Of a stretch of 64,000 nucleotides of DNA, positions 34,264 through 43,336 are shown piece by piece. The notes under the pieces were generated by a model. It had not been told where the DNA came from, made no database searches, and worked only from the letters and a program-made list of their open reading frames with translations. Source of the DNA: Rhodopirellula sp. P2 (GTDB lineage Bacteria > Planctomycetota > Planctomycetia > Pirellulales > Pirellulaceae); contig NZ_CP118225.1 of assembly GCF_028768465.1 (NCBI RefSeq), positions 4,817,001 through 4,881,000 on the forward strand, given 5' to 3'. Within the stretch, counting starts at the first letter, position 1; the number at the start of each line of letters is the position of its first letter. Position numbers and translations under genes: made by a program.

Positions 34264-34652
34264 GGAAACTCGCGGGAAAAAATCCCTCGCTCGCTGGGGC
34301 CCGCAGCGAACCAAGCACGCCCCGGCAATGTTCCCCCGCAAACAAACGCGAAGCTGAGCAGCCTTCCTGAGCCGCCCGACGGAACAATTGGGGACAATTG
34401 TTCTACTCTGAACCACGCGCCACCGTCGCTCGCAGAGGAACCACCGAGCAACAGTTGCTTCGCTGTCTGACACTTCTTTTCGCGAATTTCTTTTTTTTCG
34501 CGCGCCGTGTGGTCTTCTCACCCCACTGTCTTCCTGAACACGCGATGATCAGGAGTGGCGAAACCCGCTTCCCAGCGTGATCGTCGCGGCACCTTGGCTC
34601 ACCCCGAGATGCTGCTGCCTTGCTTCTCTGTCGGAAAGAAACGGGATCACTC
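34264..34652. other. Intergenic region with a hairpin repeat
   Basis: No gene is visible. It holds copy 1 of the covarying hairpin repeat (34381-34410) and a T-rich stretch (TTTCTTTTTTTTCGCG at 34488). The sigma-factor gene follows; its promoter is not obvious. Confidence 0.5.
34381..34410 (+). repeat. Hairpin repeat with GTTCTACTCTG tail, copy 1
   Basis: Stem AACAATTG - GGGA - CAATTGTT is perfect, followed by the tail CTACTCTG. Other copies are at 36878-36907 (minus), 37001-37027 and 54462-54492. Confidence 0.75.
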
Positions 34653-36836
34653 ATGCCCAGCGGGAACTTCACCATCGACACAGCGGCCCCCATTCCGCCG
34701 CCGATCGCCCCCGATGTCCGACAGGTTCAATCACGCGACCATCCCGACGATCCCGCCGCGGCGGCCCGTTGGGACGGACTCAATCCAACCGACGCCGATC
34801 TGCTCGACGCGTGGGTCACGGACAACTGTCTCGAAGCCCTCGACACTCTGGTTCGACGTTACGCCCAGATGGTTCTCAGCGTTTGCATCCGACGCTGCCA
34901 CGATCGCACCGACGCCGACGACGCGATGCAAACCACTTTTTTGTACCTCGCTCAATCAGCAAAGAAGATTCGAGATCCCAATCGGCTCGCCGGTTGGCTG
35001 CACCGAGTCGCCCAACGCGCCAGCATCGCCACCATGATGTCACCCGAACGCACCCATCAGGATTTGTCCGATGTTCCCTCGACACCCGTCGACCCGTTGG
35101 AACGTCTGACACTTCGCCATCAAGCCATCGTGCTCGACGAAGAGCTCTCAGAACTGCCGGAGAAGTACCGATCCGCGATTGTGCTGCATCTGCAACAAGG
35201 CGTCACGGTTTCCGAAACGGCACGACAAATGGGAGCCTCGGAAGGTTCCGTCCGCGGCTGGCTCGCTCGCGGCAAGCAACGCCTCGCCCGTCAGCTTCGA
35301 CTTCGCGGGGTCGCCCCGATGGCGGCTTGGGCGGCGGCACATGCCTGGAGCGTTTCTGAAACGATGGCTGCTCAAGCCGCGTTCGAACTCACTTGCCCAC
35401 CCGACCTTGGTACCACCCCCGATCCGGACGTGCCCCCCGGTGCAGGATCTGGCAATTCCAATTGGCCCCACTCCACATCGACTTCCCACTTCTCTGCTCT
35501 TGAATCTCATCTGACACAAGGAATCACCACCATGCCTGTCGTCACCATTCTTGGCTCCACCGCTGCGGTTGGACTCGCCTTGTTGGTTGCCTTCGCCGTC
35601 CCCGTGGGCAACGACGAATCAGGACGTTCCGCCAGCGTCCTGACCTTCGCGACACCGGACGAGGAATCCCAATCGGTCCTCGCACAATTCTCACCGGGCA
35701 ACGCTTCCCCCGATCCCAACTCGCCTGTTCCGACCGCACCGCCTCAACCAGCGCCGCCGGACGTTCGCTCACAACTGCCACGTGCTCTGCCAACCCCGAC
35801 CACCCCACCGATTCCACCGACGCCGCCCACACCGCCATTGGCAACCAGCCAAGTCGCAAACCGAGTGACGCAAACACTCGATCAACCGACCACATTGGCG
35901 TTTGAATCCAATGTCCGCTCGCTTCCGGAAACCTTGCAAGAAGCGATCCGGATCCCCGTCCTGCTCGACACGCAGCGAATGACACTCGGTGAAATCGACA
36001 TGGACAGCCTGCATGTCCAATTCGATGCCCCAGCCGAGCAACCGCTTCGAACGCTCTTGCGAAAAGCATTGGAACCCGCCGGTTTGAAGGGCGTCGTTGA
36101 TGACGATGGCCTGTTGATCACCACCGACATGACCATGTTGACTCGGAGAGGCATTTCGACGGATCGCTGGTTGGATGTGACGCCTGAACAAGCCAAAACG
36201 ATCGACGAAGTCATGGACAAAAAGGTTTCCTACGACTTTCTGGAGACACCGCTGGAAGATGCTGTCCGGGTGATTTCCGAAGACCTCAATTTCCCCATCC
36301 TGATTGACAAGCTCACCCTGGATGAAATAGGTCTCACAAACGACACCCCGGTGGACCTTTCGGTCCAGTCCATTTCTTGCCGTTCTTTCCTACGCTTGCT
36401 GCTTCACCCCATGGGGCTCACCTATCAATACAAGGATGAGGTCTTGCAGATCACCACCCAGGAAGCCGGCGACGAGAGACTTCGACAGCGGTTGTACTTC
36501 CTCGAAGGCACCGGTCTGCCACGCGGAGGCGACCTTGGAACGATTGAGATGATCACCTCCACCATCCAGCCCGATGCCTGGGAAGCACTCGGAGGCTACT
36601 CCACCATCAGTTCCGTCAACCATTCGCGAGAAGGCCGGCCCGCGTTGCTGGTCAGTACAACCGACGACCTCCACAAAGAAATCGAAGACCTGATGCTTGC
36701 CCTTCGCGAAACGCACACCGGTGAGGACCCCCGTTTATCCGACGAAGAATTTGAGCAGCAACAGAAGAAGAGAATGCAAGCGAACGGAGGTGGAATGGGA
36801 GGAGGAGGAGGAGGAGGAGGAGGAGGAATGTTCTGA
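34653..36836 (+). CDS. ECF sigma factor fused to a membrane helix and secretin-like domains
   Basis: 727 residues from ATG 34653 (MPSGNFTID). Residues about 40-220 are an ECF sigma factor: sigma2 with LDTLVRRYAQMVLSVCIRRCHDRTDADDAMQTTF, sigma4 with LPEKYRSAIVLHLQQGVTVSETARQMGASEGSVRGWLARGKQRL. At about 300-325 is one hydrophobic helix (VVTILGSTAAVGLALLVAFAV). Then a Pro-rich linker, and two STN/secretin-N-like modules (VRSLPETLQEAIRIPVLLD..., LEDAVRVISEDLNFPILIDKL...). The C-terminus is a glycine run (GGGMGGGGG). Topology would place sigma in the cytoplasm and the modules outside, so release by proteolysis is a plausible but inferred mode of control. Confidence 0.88.
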   Translation: MPSGNFTIDTAAPIPPPIAPDVRQVQSRDHPDDPAAAARWDGLNPTDADLLDAWVTDNCLEALDTLVRRYAQMVLSVCIRRCHDRTDADDAMQTTFLYLAQSAKKIRDPNRLAGWLHRVAQRASIATMMSPERTHQDLSDVPSTPVDPLERLTLRHQAIVLDEELSELPEKYRSAIVLHLQQGVTVSETARQMGASEGSVRGWLARGKQRLARQLRLRGVAPMAAWAAAHAWSVSETMAAQAAFELTCPPDLGTTPDPDVPPGAGSGNSNWPHSTSTSHFSALESHLTQGITTMPVVTILGSTAAVGLALLVAFAVPVGNDESGRSASVLTFATPDEESQSVLAQFSPGNASPDPNSPVPTAPPQPAPPDVRSQLPRALPTPTTPPIPPTPPTPPLATSQVANRVTQTLDQPTTLAFESNVRSLPETLQEAIRIPVLLDTQRMTLGEIDMDSLHVQFDAPAEQPLRTLLRKALEPAGLKGVVDDDGLLITTDMTMLTRRGISTDRWLDVTPEQAKTIDEVMDKKVSYDFLETPLEDAVRVISEDLNFPILIDKLTLDEIGLTNDTPVDLSVQSISCRSFLRLLLHPMGLTYQYKDEVLQITTQEAGDERLRQRLYFLEGTGLPRGGDLGTIEMITSTIQPDAWEALGGYSTISSVNHSREGRPALLVSTTDDLHKEIEDLMLALRETHTGEDPRLSDEEFEQQQKKRMQANGGGMGGGGGGGGGGMF
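36794..36833 (+). repeat. GGA microsatellite coding a poly-glycine C-terminus
   Basis: A run of GGA triplets (36798-36827) encodes glycines just before the stop. It is slippage-prone, although in-frame changes only alter the number of glycines. Confidence 0.8.
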
Positions 36837-36877
36837 GCAAGGCAAACGCCGGGAACGAACCACCAAATTTCCTGCGT

Positions 36878-36907
36878 CAGAGTAGAACGATTGTCCTCCA
36901 TTGTTCC
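36878..36907 (-). repeat. Hairpin repeat with GTTCTACTCTG tail, copy 2
   Basis: On the minus strand it starts GGAACAATGGAGGACAATCG and runs into TTCTACTCTG. The stem AACAATGG / CAATCGTT is imperfect, the least regular of the four copies. Confidence 0.7.
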
Positions 36908-37000
36908 GTCTGTGATTTCAAAACCGCCACCCAGCGTTCCACCTCGGTCAACCGACCCACCATCCGCATCACGATCCCAAACCACTTGATCCAGGCCCGC

Positions 37001-37027
37001 AAACAGTTGAGACAACTGTTCTACTCT
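37001..37027 (+). repeat. Hairpin repeat with GTTCTACTCTG tail, copy 3
   Basis: Stem AACAGTTG - AGA - CAACTGTT: compared with copy 1 both arms changed (A-T to G-C) so that pairing is kept. The tail is CTACTCTC. Confidence 0.75.
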
Positions 37028-37138
37028 CTTGTGTTGCTCGGTGGGGGACCACCGAGCGACCGATTGCCTCCCGTCGGCCGGACCGACTAACGGGAGTTCC
37101 GGCATCTCCCGTCCCAACGCAACAACCCAAACAACGAT

Positions 37139-40102
37139 TCAATTGGAAGCTGGCAATTCGCCGGCTTCGTTGATTTGCATCAGGAACTCGAGCAGATCCG
37201 CCACCTCCTGCGGCGTCATCGCGGACAACAATCCGGCCGGCATCAAGGATTGGTCGTTCGGCCTTTTGACTTCAATGTCATCGGGGTGCAACTTCGTTTG
37301 GGTTCCGTCGGCATGCTGGACAACAACCACGTCGTTGTCCTCGCGAAGAATTCGGCCGACAAACAACTCACCGTCCACTGTCAGCAACGTGTGGCTCTGC
37401 CACTCCGGTTCGATCCTCTCACTTGGGTCGAGGATCCCGCGAAGCACTTCCACCCGCGTTCGACGCTTGTTGATTCCCGCTAGCGACGGACCGACGTCTT
37501 TGCCGAGACCTCCGATGCGGTGACATTGTCGACACTGAGACCCAGCAGATTCATAGAACCACTGCAAACCTCGCTGAGCATCACCCTGCAAAGCCAACAA
37601 CGCCTCCACGTTCGGCATGTCGCCGACCAACAGCGTTCGTTGGCTGGGATCGATCCAGGGCTGCAACAGTCCTAGCACCACCGGCGAACTCGAAACGTGT
37701 TCCTGACTCAGCATCTCGGCAACAGTGTTCTTGGACGTCTCCGGTGAAGCTTTCGAAAGCTCTCGCCACAACAACATCGACTGCAGCGTCTCGTTGGTCG
37801 GTTCCTGTGCAGCAGCAAGTCCATTGGCATCAGGATGCGGCGACAACGATGCCACCCAATCCCAAAGCAAGGTTGCCCCTTCCAGGTCAACTGCCGAGCA
37901 ACCCACGCGAGGCATCTTGCCCGGACCACTTGTCGCGACCCGATACACCAATGCCGATCGTTGGGGATGCCCTGGATCAACCACTCGCGTGTCAGCCCCC
38001 AGACCAAAATCTCCCTGGGCCGCAGGCACATCGATCAAGGCAGTTTGATCCAACGGTTTGATGTGCCTCAGATCCATTTTCGATGTCGCCCCGCCGGCGG
38101 GGCGATGGCAATGGGCACAGTTGGAATGCAGGTACGAACGAGCTCGCAGCTCAAGGGGTTGGGTTTCATCGGATGGATCCACCATCTCATGGCCCGGCTT
38201 TGGTTTGGCATTCGCCAAGTAGCCGGCTTCGGCAAGTTCGGACCAAGATCCCGGACCGGTCTCGTCACGCAAGTTCTCTGGCACCAGCGATGCCGCCCCC
38301 GGGTTGGCGACATTGTGACACGTGATGCAAACATCACGGGAATAAAATCGGTGCTCCCAATCACGCGGTCCCCAAATCGGATCGTCCACGCGGAACGTCT
38401 GGGTGGCTCCCATTGCAGGAACCAGCGTCGCATCGGTTTGTGCATCGTTCCATGCGAACGTGGTTGGGTTCCAGTTCAAACCATCAAACGACAACAACTG
38501 AGTTTCCAACCGAATCGTCTTTGGATTGCCGTCCGCATCCAAAACGTCACGAACCAAAGTGTTGGCAAACACGGTTCCAGGCACGTAGCGTTTTCGCATC
38601 GGATTGATCGGATCTTGAGTTGGAATGCCAACCAACCGAAGCGTCCGGATCCCGTCACGAAACATGGTCGCCACCGGTTGGTAGGCAACCACACCAGGGT
38701 TCGGAACCAAGTTGGCTGTGTCAGCAAACAGACCGGTTTCGCTGAGTCGTTGCGGAAAGGCCCGCGAATCATCCACTGATTCATTGACGACCAACCGGTA
38801 CAGTCCCCCGGCATAGTCGACCAGCATCACTTCCGGGATCGGTCCCTGCGTGCTGATGAAGAAGTCAATGATCTTCAAACCGGTGCTGGCAATTTTTCGC
38901 GGCACCGGTGGTTGCCCGGTCTTGGATTTCGACTGTGTGTCGATCGACCAAACGTTGCCGTTCATGAAGCATCCGCAGAGATACTCATCTGCCAGGGCAA
39001 CGATATCGCTCGACGCATAGGCGTCCGGTGGAACAAACACGCCTCCCGTGATCGATTGCGATTCACTGCGAGGGAACACGACCTCGGGCAGGATCACTTT
39101 GCCAGGGCCAGGTGTTTGCTCCAGATCCACCGGATGGGGACCTTCGTAGAGGCTCCAACCATGGTTTCCACCGGGAACGATTCGGTGCAGCATCTCACAT
39201 TTTTCCCAGCCGACGTCGGCCACCCACAGGTCATCGGTCGCAGGATCAAACGCTGCACGAAAACCATTGCGTAATCCAATCGCATAGATCTCGCCGCGAG
39301 CTCCCTCAACGTTGACGAACGGGTTGTCATCGGGAATCCGATAGGGCAACGTCGTTCCGTCCGCTGATTGACTGGTTTGGTTCACATCCATTCGCAGCAC
39401 ACTGCCGCGAAGGTCGCCGATGTTCTGAGCGGTTTTGTGGACGTCGGGTGGAAACGGCAGCGAACCATCGCCGGTCGTGATGTAGAGGTACCCGTCTGGA
39501 CCAAAGTTCAGTGATGCACCGATGTGGTCACCCGACGGATAAGACAACAAATCCAAACGCGATTCGGGATCAATCCGCGGTGGAACCTTGTCGAGCGAAT
39601 CAACGCGTCCAGCATTCGCGGCCTCTCGCTCGATTGGCGACTCCATTTGGAATCGTGAAATGCGTGTGCCACCTTCCACGTCATGCGGGCGGATCGACCA
39701 AACCACATACAGATAGCCGTTGCTTTCGAAATCCGGATGCAGCGTCAGGTCTCGTGCGGCAGCGAACAGTTCGTCGGGGTTCACTTTCTGGTTGGCTGCG
39801 TTGAGGTCCAGCGCCAGATCCATCGACTCCACATCATCACGATTCTCAAAGGTGGACACGTGCCCGCTCACTTGGAGCACCAGTCGCCGCTGGGTGCCCG
39901 GCAAATCCATCGCGGTGATTGGAGACTGGAGGCTGAGGTTCGGATGAACCCGTTCCACCTTCATCGGCAGCGGAGGCTCGGGGGTGCCCTGCAGTCGCGA
40001 TTCGGTCCAGGCAGGACGATCGGCGGACCCGTTCGCTGCGTCCACCAACAGAAACAGCACGGCGATCGAAATTGTCCGCAAGATAGCATTCGGCAGGGGC
40101 AT
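37139..40102 (-). CDS. Secreted sugar dehydrogenase-like beta-propeller with cytochrome c domains
   Basis: 987 residues with signal peptide (MPLPNAILRTISIAVLFLLVDAANGS). Residues about 30-420 resemble soluble glucose/sorbosone dehydrogenase propellers (LTLHPDFESNGYLYVVWS, NFGPDGYLYITTGDGSL, GEIYAIGLRNGFRAAFDPATDDLWVADVGW). Three CxxCH haem sites follow: CITCH, CAHCH and CRQCH, the last in the planctomycete haem-binding domain form (CRQCHRIGGLGKDVGPSLAGI). Likely a periplasmic oxidoreductase. The start is ATG 40102; ATG 40144 adds residues ahead of the signal peptide and is less likely. No operon partner; convergent with the sigma-fusion gene. Confidence 0.9.
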   Translation of the reverse strand: MPLPNAILRTISIAVLFLLVDAANGSADRPAWTESRLQGTPEPPLPMKVERVHPNLSLQSPITAMDLPGTQRRLVLQVSGHVSTFENRDDVESMDLALDLNAANQKVNPDELFAAARDLTLHPDFESNGYLYVVWSIRPHDVEGGTRISRFQMESPIEREAANAGRVDSLDKVPPRIDPESRLDLLSYPSGDHIGASLNFGPDGYLYITTGDGSLPFPPDVHKTAQNIGDLRGSVLRMDVNQTSQSADGTTLPYRIPDDNPFVNVEGARGEIYAIGLRNGFRAAFDPATDDLWVADVGWEKCEMLHRIVPGGNHGWSLYEGPHPVDLEQTPGPGKVILPEVVFPRSESQSITGGVFVPPDAYASSDIVALADEYLCGCFMNGNVWSIDTQSKSKTGQPPVPRKIASTGLKIIDFFISTQGPIPEVMLVDYAGGLYRLVVNESVDDSRAFPQRLSETGLFADTANLVPNPGVVAYQPVATMFRDGIRTLRLVGIPTQDPINPMRKRYVPGTVFANTLVRDVLDADGNPKTIRLETQLLSFDGLNWNPTTFAWNDAQTDATLVPAMGATQTFRVDDPIWGPRDWEHRFYSRDVCITCHNVANPGAASLVPENLRDETGPGSWSELAEAGYLANAKPKPGHEMVDPSDETQPLELRARSYLHSNCAHCHRPAGGATSKMDLRHIKPLDQTALIDVPAAQGDFGLGADTRVVDPGHPQRSALVYRVATSGPGKMPRVGCSAVDLEGATLLWDWVASLSPHPDANGLAAAQEPTNETLQSMLLWRELSKASPETSKNTVAEMLSQEHVSSSPVVLGLLQPWIDPSQRTLLVGDMPNVEALLALQGDAQRGLQWFYESAGSQCRQCHRIGGLGKDVGPSLAGINKRRTRVEVLRGILDPSERIEPEWQSHTLLTVDGELFVGRILREDNDVVVVQHADGTQTKLHPDDIEVKRPNDQSLMPAGLLSAMTPQEVADLLEFLMQINEAGELPASN

Positions 40103-40297
40103 GGAATGACAAACCGGGTGATGAGAAACGGGGATGCGGCCCATCTTAACCGAAGCGGTGCAGGAACCACTGACTCCATGGACATCCCCGGGTGGTGGAT
40201 TTCATCGCATTGCGACACAATTCCGAGGGTCGGCTTGTTTCCGAGTCGGCCCCGTTTTGTTCCCCCACACGCTCCATTCCCAAACGTGCATTGATCG

Positions 40298-41296
40298 ATG
40301 GCTTTCTGGCGATCCAAAAAGAACGACTCGAGCGACGACTCCTCCAACTCTTCTTCGCCATCGGCCGGTGACGACGCGGCAGGCGGCCTGTTTGGCAAGA
40401 TGAAAAACGGCCTGCAGAAGACTCGCCGGGTGCTGGGAACCGACATCCGTGACCTGTTCAAAGCGGAAGGCCGCCTGGTCGACGAAGATTTCTTAGGTGA
40501 GCTGTTTGCACGATTGGTTCGCACGGACATGGGGGCTGGTCCCGCCGGACGAATTCGCGATCGCGTTGCCAAAGATTTCCGCGGTCGTGTGGTGCACTTG
40601 GAAGAAGTCGTCGAGACAATCACTGCAGACATTCGCGAACAACTCAAGCAAGATCACGGCGACCTCGCCAAAGCCGACTCGCCCCCGACCGTGATCTTGG
40701 TCGTTGGCGTCAACGGAAGTGGCAAGACCACCTCGATCGGCAAGCTCTCGCATCACCTGGTTTCGCAGGGCCACAAGATCGTCCTTGGTGCAGGCGACAC
40801 GTTCCGCGCCGCCGCGGTGGAGCAGCTGACCATTTGGGCGGAGCGCATTGGTTGCGAAATCGTGACCGGCCCCAGTGGTGTGGACCCCGCCAGCGTTGCT
40901 TATCAAACGACTGAAAAGGCGATTGAGATCGGCGCGGACTACGCGATCATCGACACGGCCGGCCGCTTGCAAACGCAAGGCAAGCTGATGTTGGAACTGG
41001 AGAAGATCCGCCGCGTCATCGACAAGAAGTTGCCTGGTGCACCTCACGAAGTTCTGTTGGTTCTGGACGCGACCGCCGGTCAAAACGCGATCAGCCAAGC
41101 CAAGGGATTCAGCAACGCAGCCGGTTGCACAGGGATCATCCTGTCCAAGCTGGACGGGTCTGCCAAAGGTGGCGTCGTCCTGCCCATTCGCGAACAGTTC
41201 GAACTGCCAGTCAAGTTCGTGGGCCTCGGCGAAGGCATCGAGGACATGACCAAGTTTGATCCCGACACCTTCGCCGCGGCGTTGCTGGAGGCTTGA
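40298..41296 (+). CDS. ftsY: Signal recognition particle receptor FtsY
   Basis: 332 residues. SRP-family GTPase that docks ribosome-nascent-chain-SRP complexes on the membrane. Short acidic/Ser-rich N-terminus, then the N domain (GLQKTRRVLGTDIRDLF) and G domain with GVNGSGKTTSIGKLS (G1), GAGDTFRAAAVEQL, DTAGRLQTQ (G3), LSKLDGSAKGG (G4) and VGLGEGIEDMTKFDPDTFAAALL. ATG 40298 fits the family. It is closely followed by miaE (5 bp gap), so the two are probably co-transcribed. Confidence 0.96.
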   Translation: MAFWRSKKNDSSDDSSNSSSPSAGDDAAGGLFGKMKNGLQKTRRVLGTDIRDLFKAEGRLVDEDFLGELFARLVRTDMGAGPAGRIRDRVAKDFRGRVVHLEEVVETITADIREQLKQDHGDLAKADSPPTVILVVGVNGSGKTTSIGKLSHHLVSQGHKIVLGAGDTFRAAAVEQLTIWAERIGCEIVTGPSGVDPASVAYQTTEKAIEIGADYAIIDTAGRLQTQGKLMLELEKIRRVIDKKLPGAPHEVLLVLDATAGQNAISQAKGFSNAAGCTGIILSKLDGSAKGGVVLPIREQFELPVKFVGLGEGIEDMTKFDPDTFAAALLEA

Positions 41297-41301
41297 TCGC
41301 G

Positions 41302-41883
41302 ATGCTTCATTTGCAATCCGAATCGACCAAACGTTGGCTCGAACAAGTCGACAATCATCTGGACGAGTTGCTGCTCGATCACGCGCACTGCGAACGCAAA
41401 GCCGCGTCAACCGCGATGAACCTGATGAACGCTTACACCGAGAACCTCGAGATCTGCCGTGAGATGGCAACGATCGTCGAAGAGGAACTCGAACACTTCT
41501 TCCTGGTCGTCGACATTCTGAAACAACGCGACATTCCGTTTCGGCGAATCGCTCCGGGCCCCTATGGTCGCAAACTGAACGCGCTGATCCGTCAAAACGA
41601 TCCCAACCGTGCCGTGGACCGCCTGTTGGTCGCGTCATTGATCGAGGCTCGCAGTTGTGAGCGTTTCCGTTTGCTGGCCGAACATGTCGCGGAACGAGAA
41701 CCGGAATTGTCAGCGTTTTACGCGGGTTTGTTCGAAAGCGAAGCCCGACACCACACGACTTACGTGAAGCTGGCGGAACACTTCACTGACCGCGAATCGG
41801 TCCGCGAACGTCTCACGGAACTGTCCAAGTTGGAAAGTGAGATCATCGCCGAGGGCAGTGACTTGCCCCGCATGCACTCCTGA
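41302..41883 (+). CDS. miaE: tRNA-(ms2io6A)-hydroxylase (MiaE-like diiron protein)
   Basis: 193 residues from ATG 41302. Four-helix diiron protein that hydroxylates the prenyl side-chain of ms2i6A37 in tRNA. The family blocks LLLDHAHCERKAASTAMNLM, EEELEHFFLVVDILKQR, RRIAPGPYGRKLNALIR, DRLLVASLIEARSCERFRLLAEH and FESEARHHTTYV provide the Glu and His ligands. The PYGRKLN motif is distinctive. A TTG at 41293 overlapping ftsY is an alternative start. No miaA/miaB genes are in the window. Confidence 0.92.
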   Translation: MLHLQSESTKRWLEQVDNHLDELLLDHAHCERKAASTAMNLMNAYTENLEICREMATIVEEELEHFFLVVDILKQRDIPFRRIAPGPYGRKLNALIRQNDPNRAVDRLLVASLIEARSCERFRLLAEHVAEREPELSAFYAGLFESEARHHTTYVKLAEHFTDRESVRERLTELSKLESEIIAEGSDLPRMHS

Positions 41884-42149
41884 TCGGATTGTTTCACGGA
41901 CTCACGCTGGCAAACCTCCCGCGGTGCGTGAGCCACCGGAATCGACGAGCAAGTTTCACGCGATGGGCGATCCATCGTCTTGGAAACGCCCCTCATTCTG
42001 GCATCCAGTTTGCGTTGCTTGCCCATCGCGGGCATGACGCAACACTCTCTTTGCTGTCGAGAGTCAGCCCGCATCCAAGATGGAACGGAATTGAGTCGGA
42101 TGAACCGACTGACACCGTCAATCAATTGTCTGGTCGCGGAGACACAGTG

Positions 42150-43226
42150 ATGAATATCTTACAAGCTCGAGTCACGTCTTACGCTGTTGCGTTCGCTTTG
42201 GCTTTGTTGACCACCGACATCCATGCAGAGGAAAACGCCCAAGCCCTCTCGTTCGATTTGCCACCCACTGCAGTCGCTCGCCCGGTCGATCTTTCAGATC
42301 GCATGACGCCAACCGCTCAAGCCGGTGAGTCGGTGCAGATCGAACTGCATTTGTCGTCGATGGTTTCTGGCAGCAAGCTTCCAACCATTGAGCGTTGGAT
42401 GGTTCAAGTTGTTCCTCGTGCCGCATCTTGGCGAGTGCTGGACTATTCGCCACGCACTGAAACCGGAACCGACTACGCCACTCCCATCCAAGTCAAACGA
42501 TCCGACGAATCGACTCGTTCCATCGGGATCGCAGCGGATGGTGGTTACGGTCACTTGGCGTCCGCTCATCTCGGCGCCGACAACGGCGACAAACAATCCG
42601 AAGCGATCCAGTTTGACAAACACGCTCCTTTGCACGCCGTTTCCGCAGCGGGGACGATCGAACGTGGCCGAGGCGTCTACTACAAACTCCGCTGGACGTC
42701 GCAACAGATTTTGGAAGGCGAAAAGTCATTCCAAGTCGCCTTTGACGTGCCGCCCGGGTTCCGTGCCGGAATGCTGGACGTCGTCGTGATGGCCTACGGC
42801 AAGCCCGCGAGAACGAGTGCGATCAGCGGTGTGTGGGCTGAAATGCCACTGCTTGAGAACAGTTCCTCCTCCACCATGCTTGGCAAAGCTCACTTCACCG
42901 TTGCCGTTCACCGCGAAGGCGATGACGCAGCCTGGAGCTTGGCTCGCCAATTGGCCTCCGCTGAAGTTCGACTCCGGCAAGCGGCATCCGGACATCGAGC
43001 CGACACACCGATTCGTTCGCTCCCAACCTTGATTCGCCACATGGCCGCGAAAATCGATGTGGACTCGGTCGACATTCATGGCGACTGGGCAGAACGATTG
43101 ATTGCCGGTCAAGCGGATCCCTACATCGATCCCGTGATCCGAAAATTGCCAACCGACTTGCGAGTCGTCGCCCTGGACTACAACGACAGTCGCCGAGCGT
43201 TGTTGGCACTGAGCGAAAAACGTTGA
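42150..43226 (+). CDS. Secreted hypothetical protein
   Basis: 358 residues with a signal peptide (MNILQARVTSYAVAFALALLTTDIHA). No family recognised. The first half reads as a beta-rich domain (VQIELHLSSMVSGSKLPTIERWMVQVVPR, YYKLRWTSQQILEGEKSFQVAFDVPPGFRAGMLDVVVMAYG), and the end is helical. In-frame sequence extends to 41889 but is unlikely coding, since ATG 42150 (or GTG 42147) opens a good signal peptide. The stretch 41884-42149 holds no gene that I can support. Confidence 0.75.
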   Translation: MNILQARVTSYAVAFALALLTTDIHAEENAQALSFDLPPTAVARPVDLSDRMTPTAQAGESVQIELHLSSMVSGSKLPTIERWMVQVVPRAASWRVLDYSPRTETGTDYATPIQVKRSDESTRSIGIAADGGYGHLASAHLGADNGDKQSEAIQFDKHAPLHAVSAAGTIERGRGVYYKLRWTSQQILEGEKSFQVAFDVPPGFRAGMLDVVVMAYGKPARTSAISGVWAEMPLLENSSSSTMLGKAHFTVAVHREGDDAAWSLARQLASAEVRLRQAASGHRADTPIRSLPTLIRHMAAKIDVDSVDIHGDWAERLIAGQADPYIDPVIRKLPTDLRVVALDYNDSRRALLALSEKR

Positions 43227-43336
43227 TCGTGTTGGGGTGCGGTTCAGTGGATCCTCGCTGACCGGCGTATCACCATTTTTCTTTGAAACGGCATGAACTC
43301 GATGGACGCAAAACTTTGGGGGCGCCCCAACGATTC

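Larger units (their letters stand above)
36837..37138. other. Convergent intergenic region with two hairpin repeats
   Basis: Between the sigma-fusion stop and the dehydrogenase/cytochrome stop. It has an inverted copy 2 (36878-36907) and copy 3 (37001-37027) of the GTTCTACTCTG hairpin family and no gene. Confidence 0.6.
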
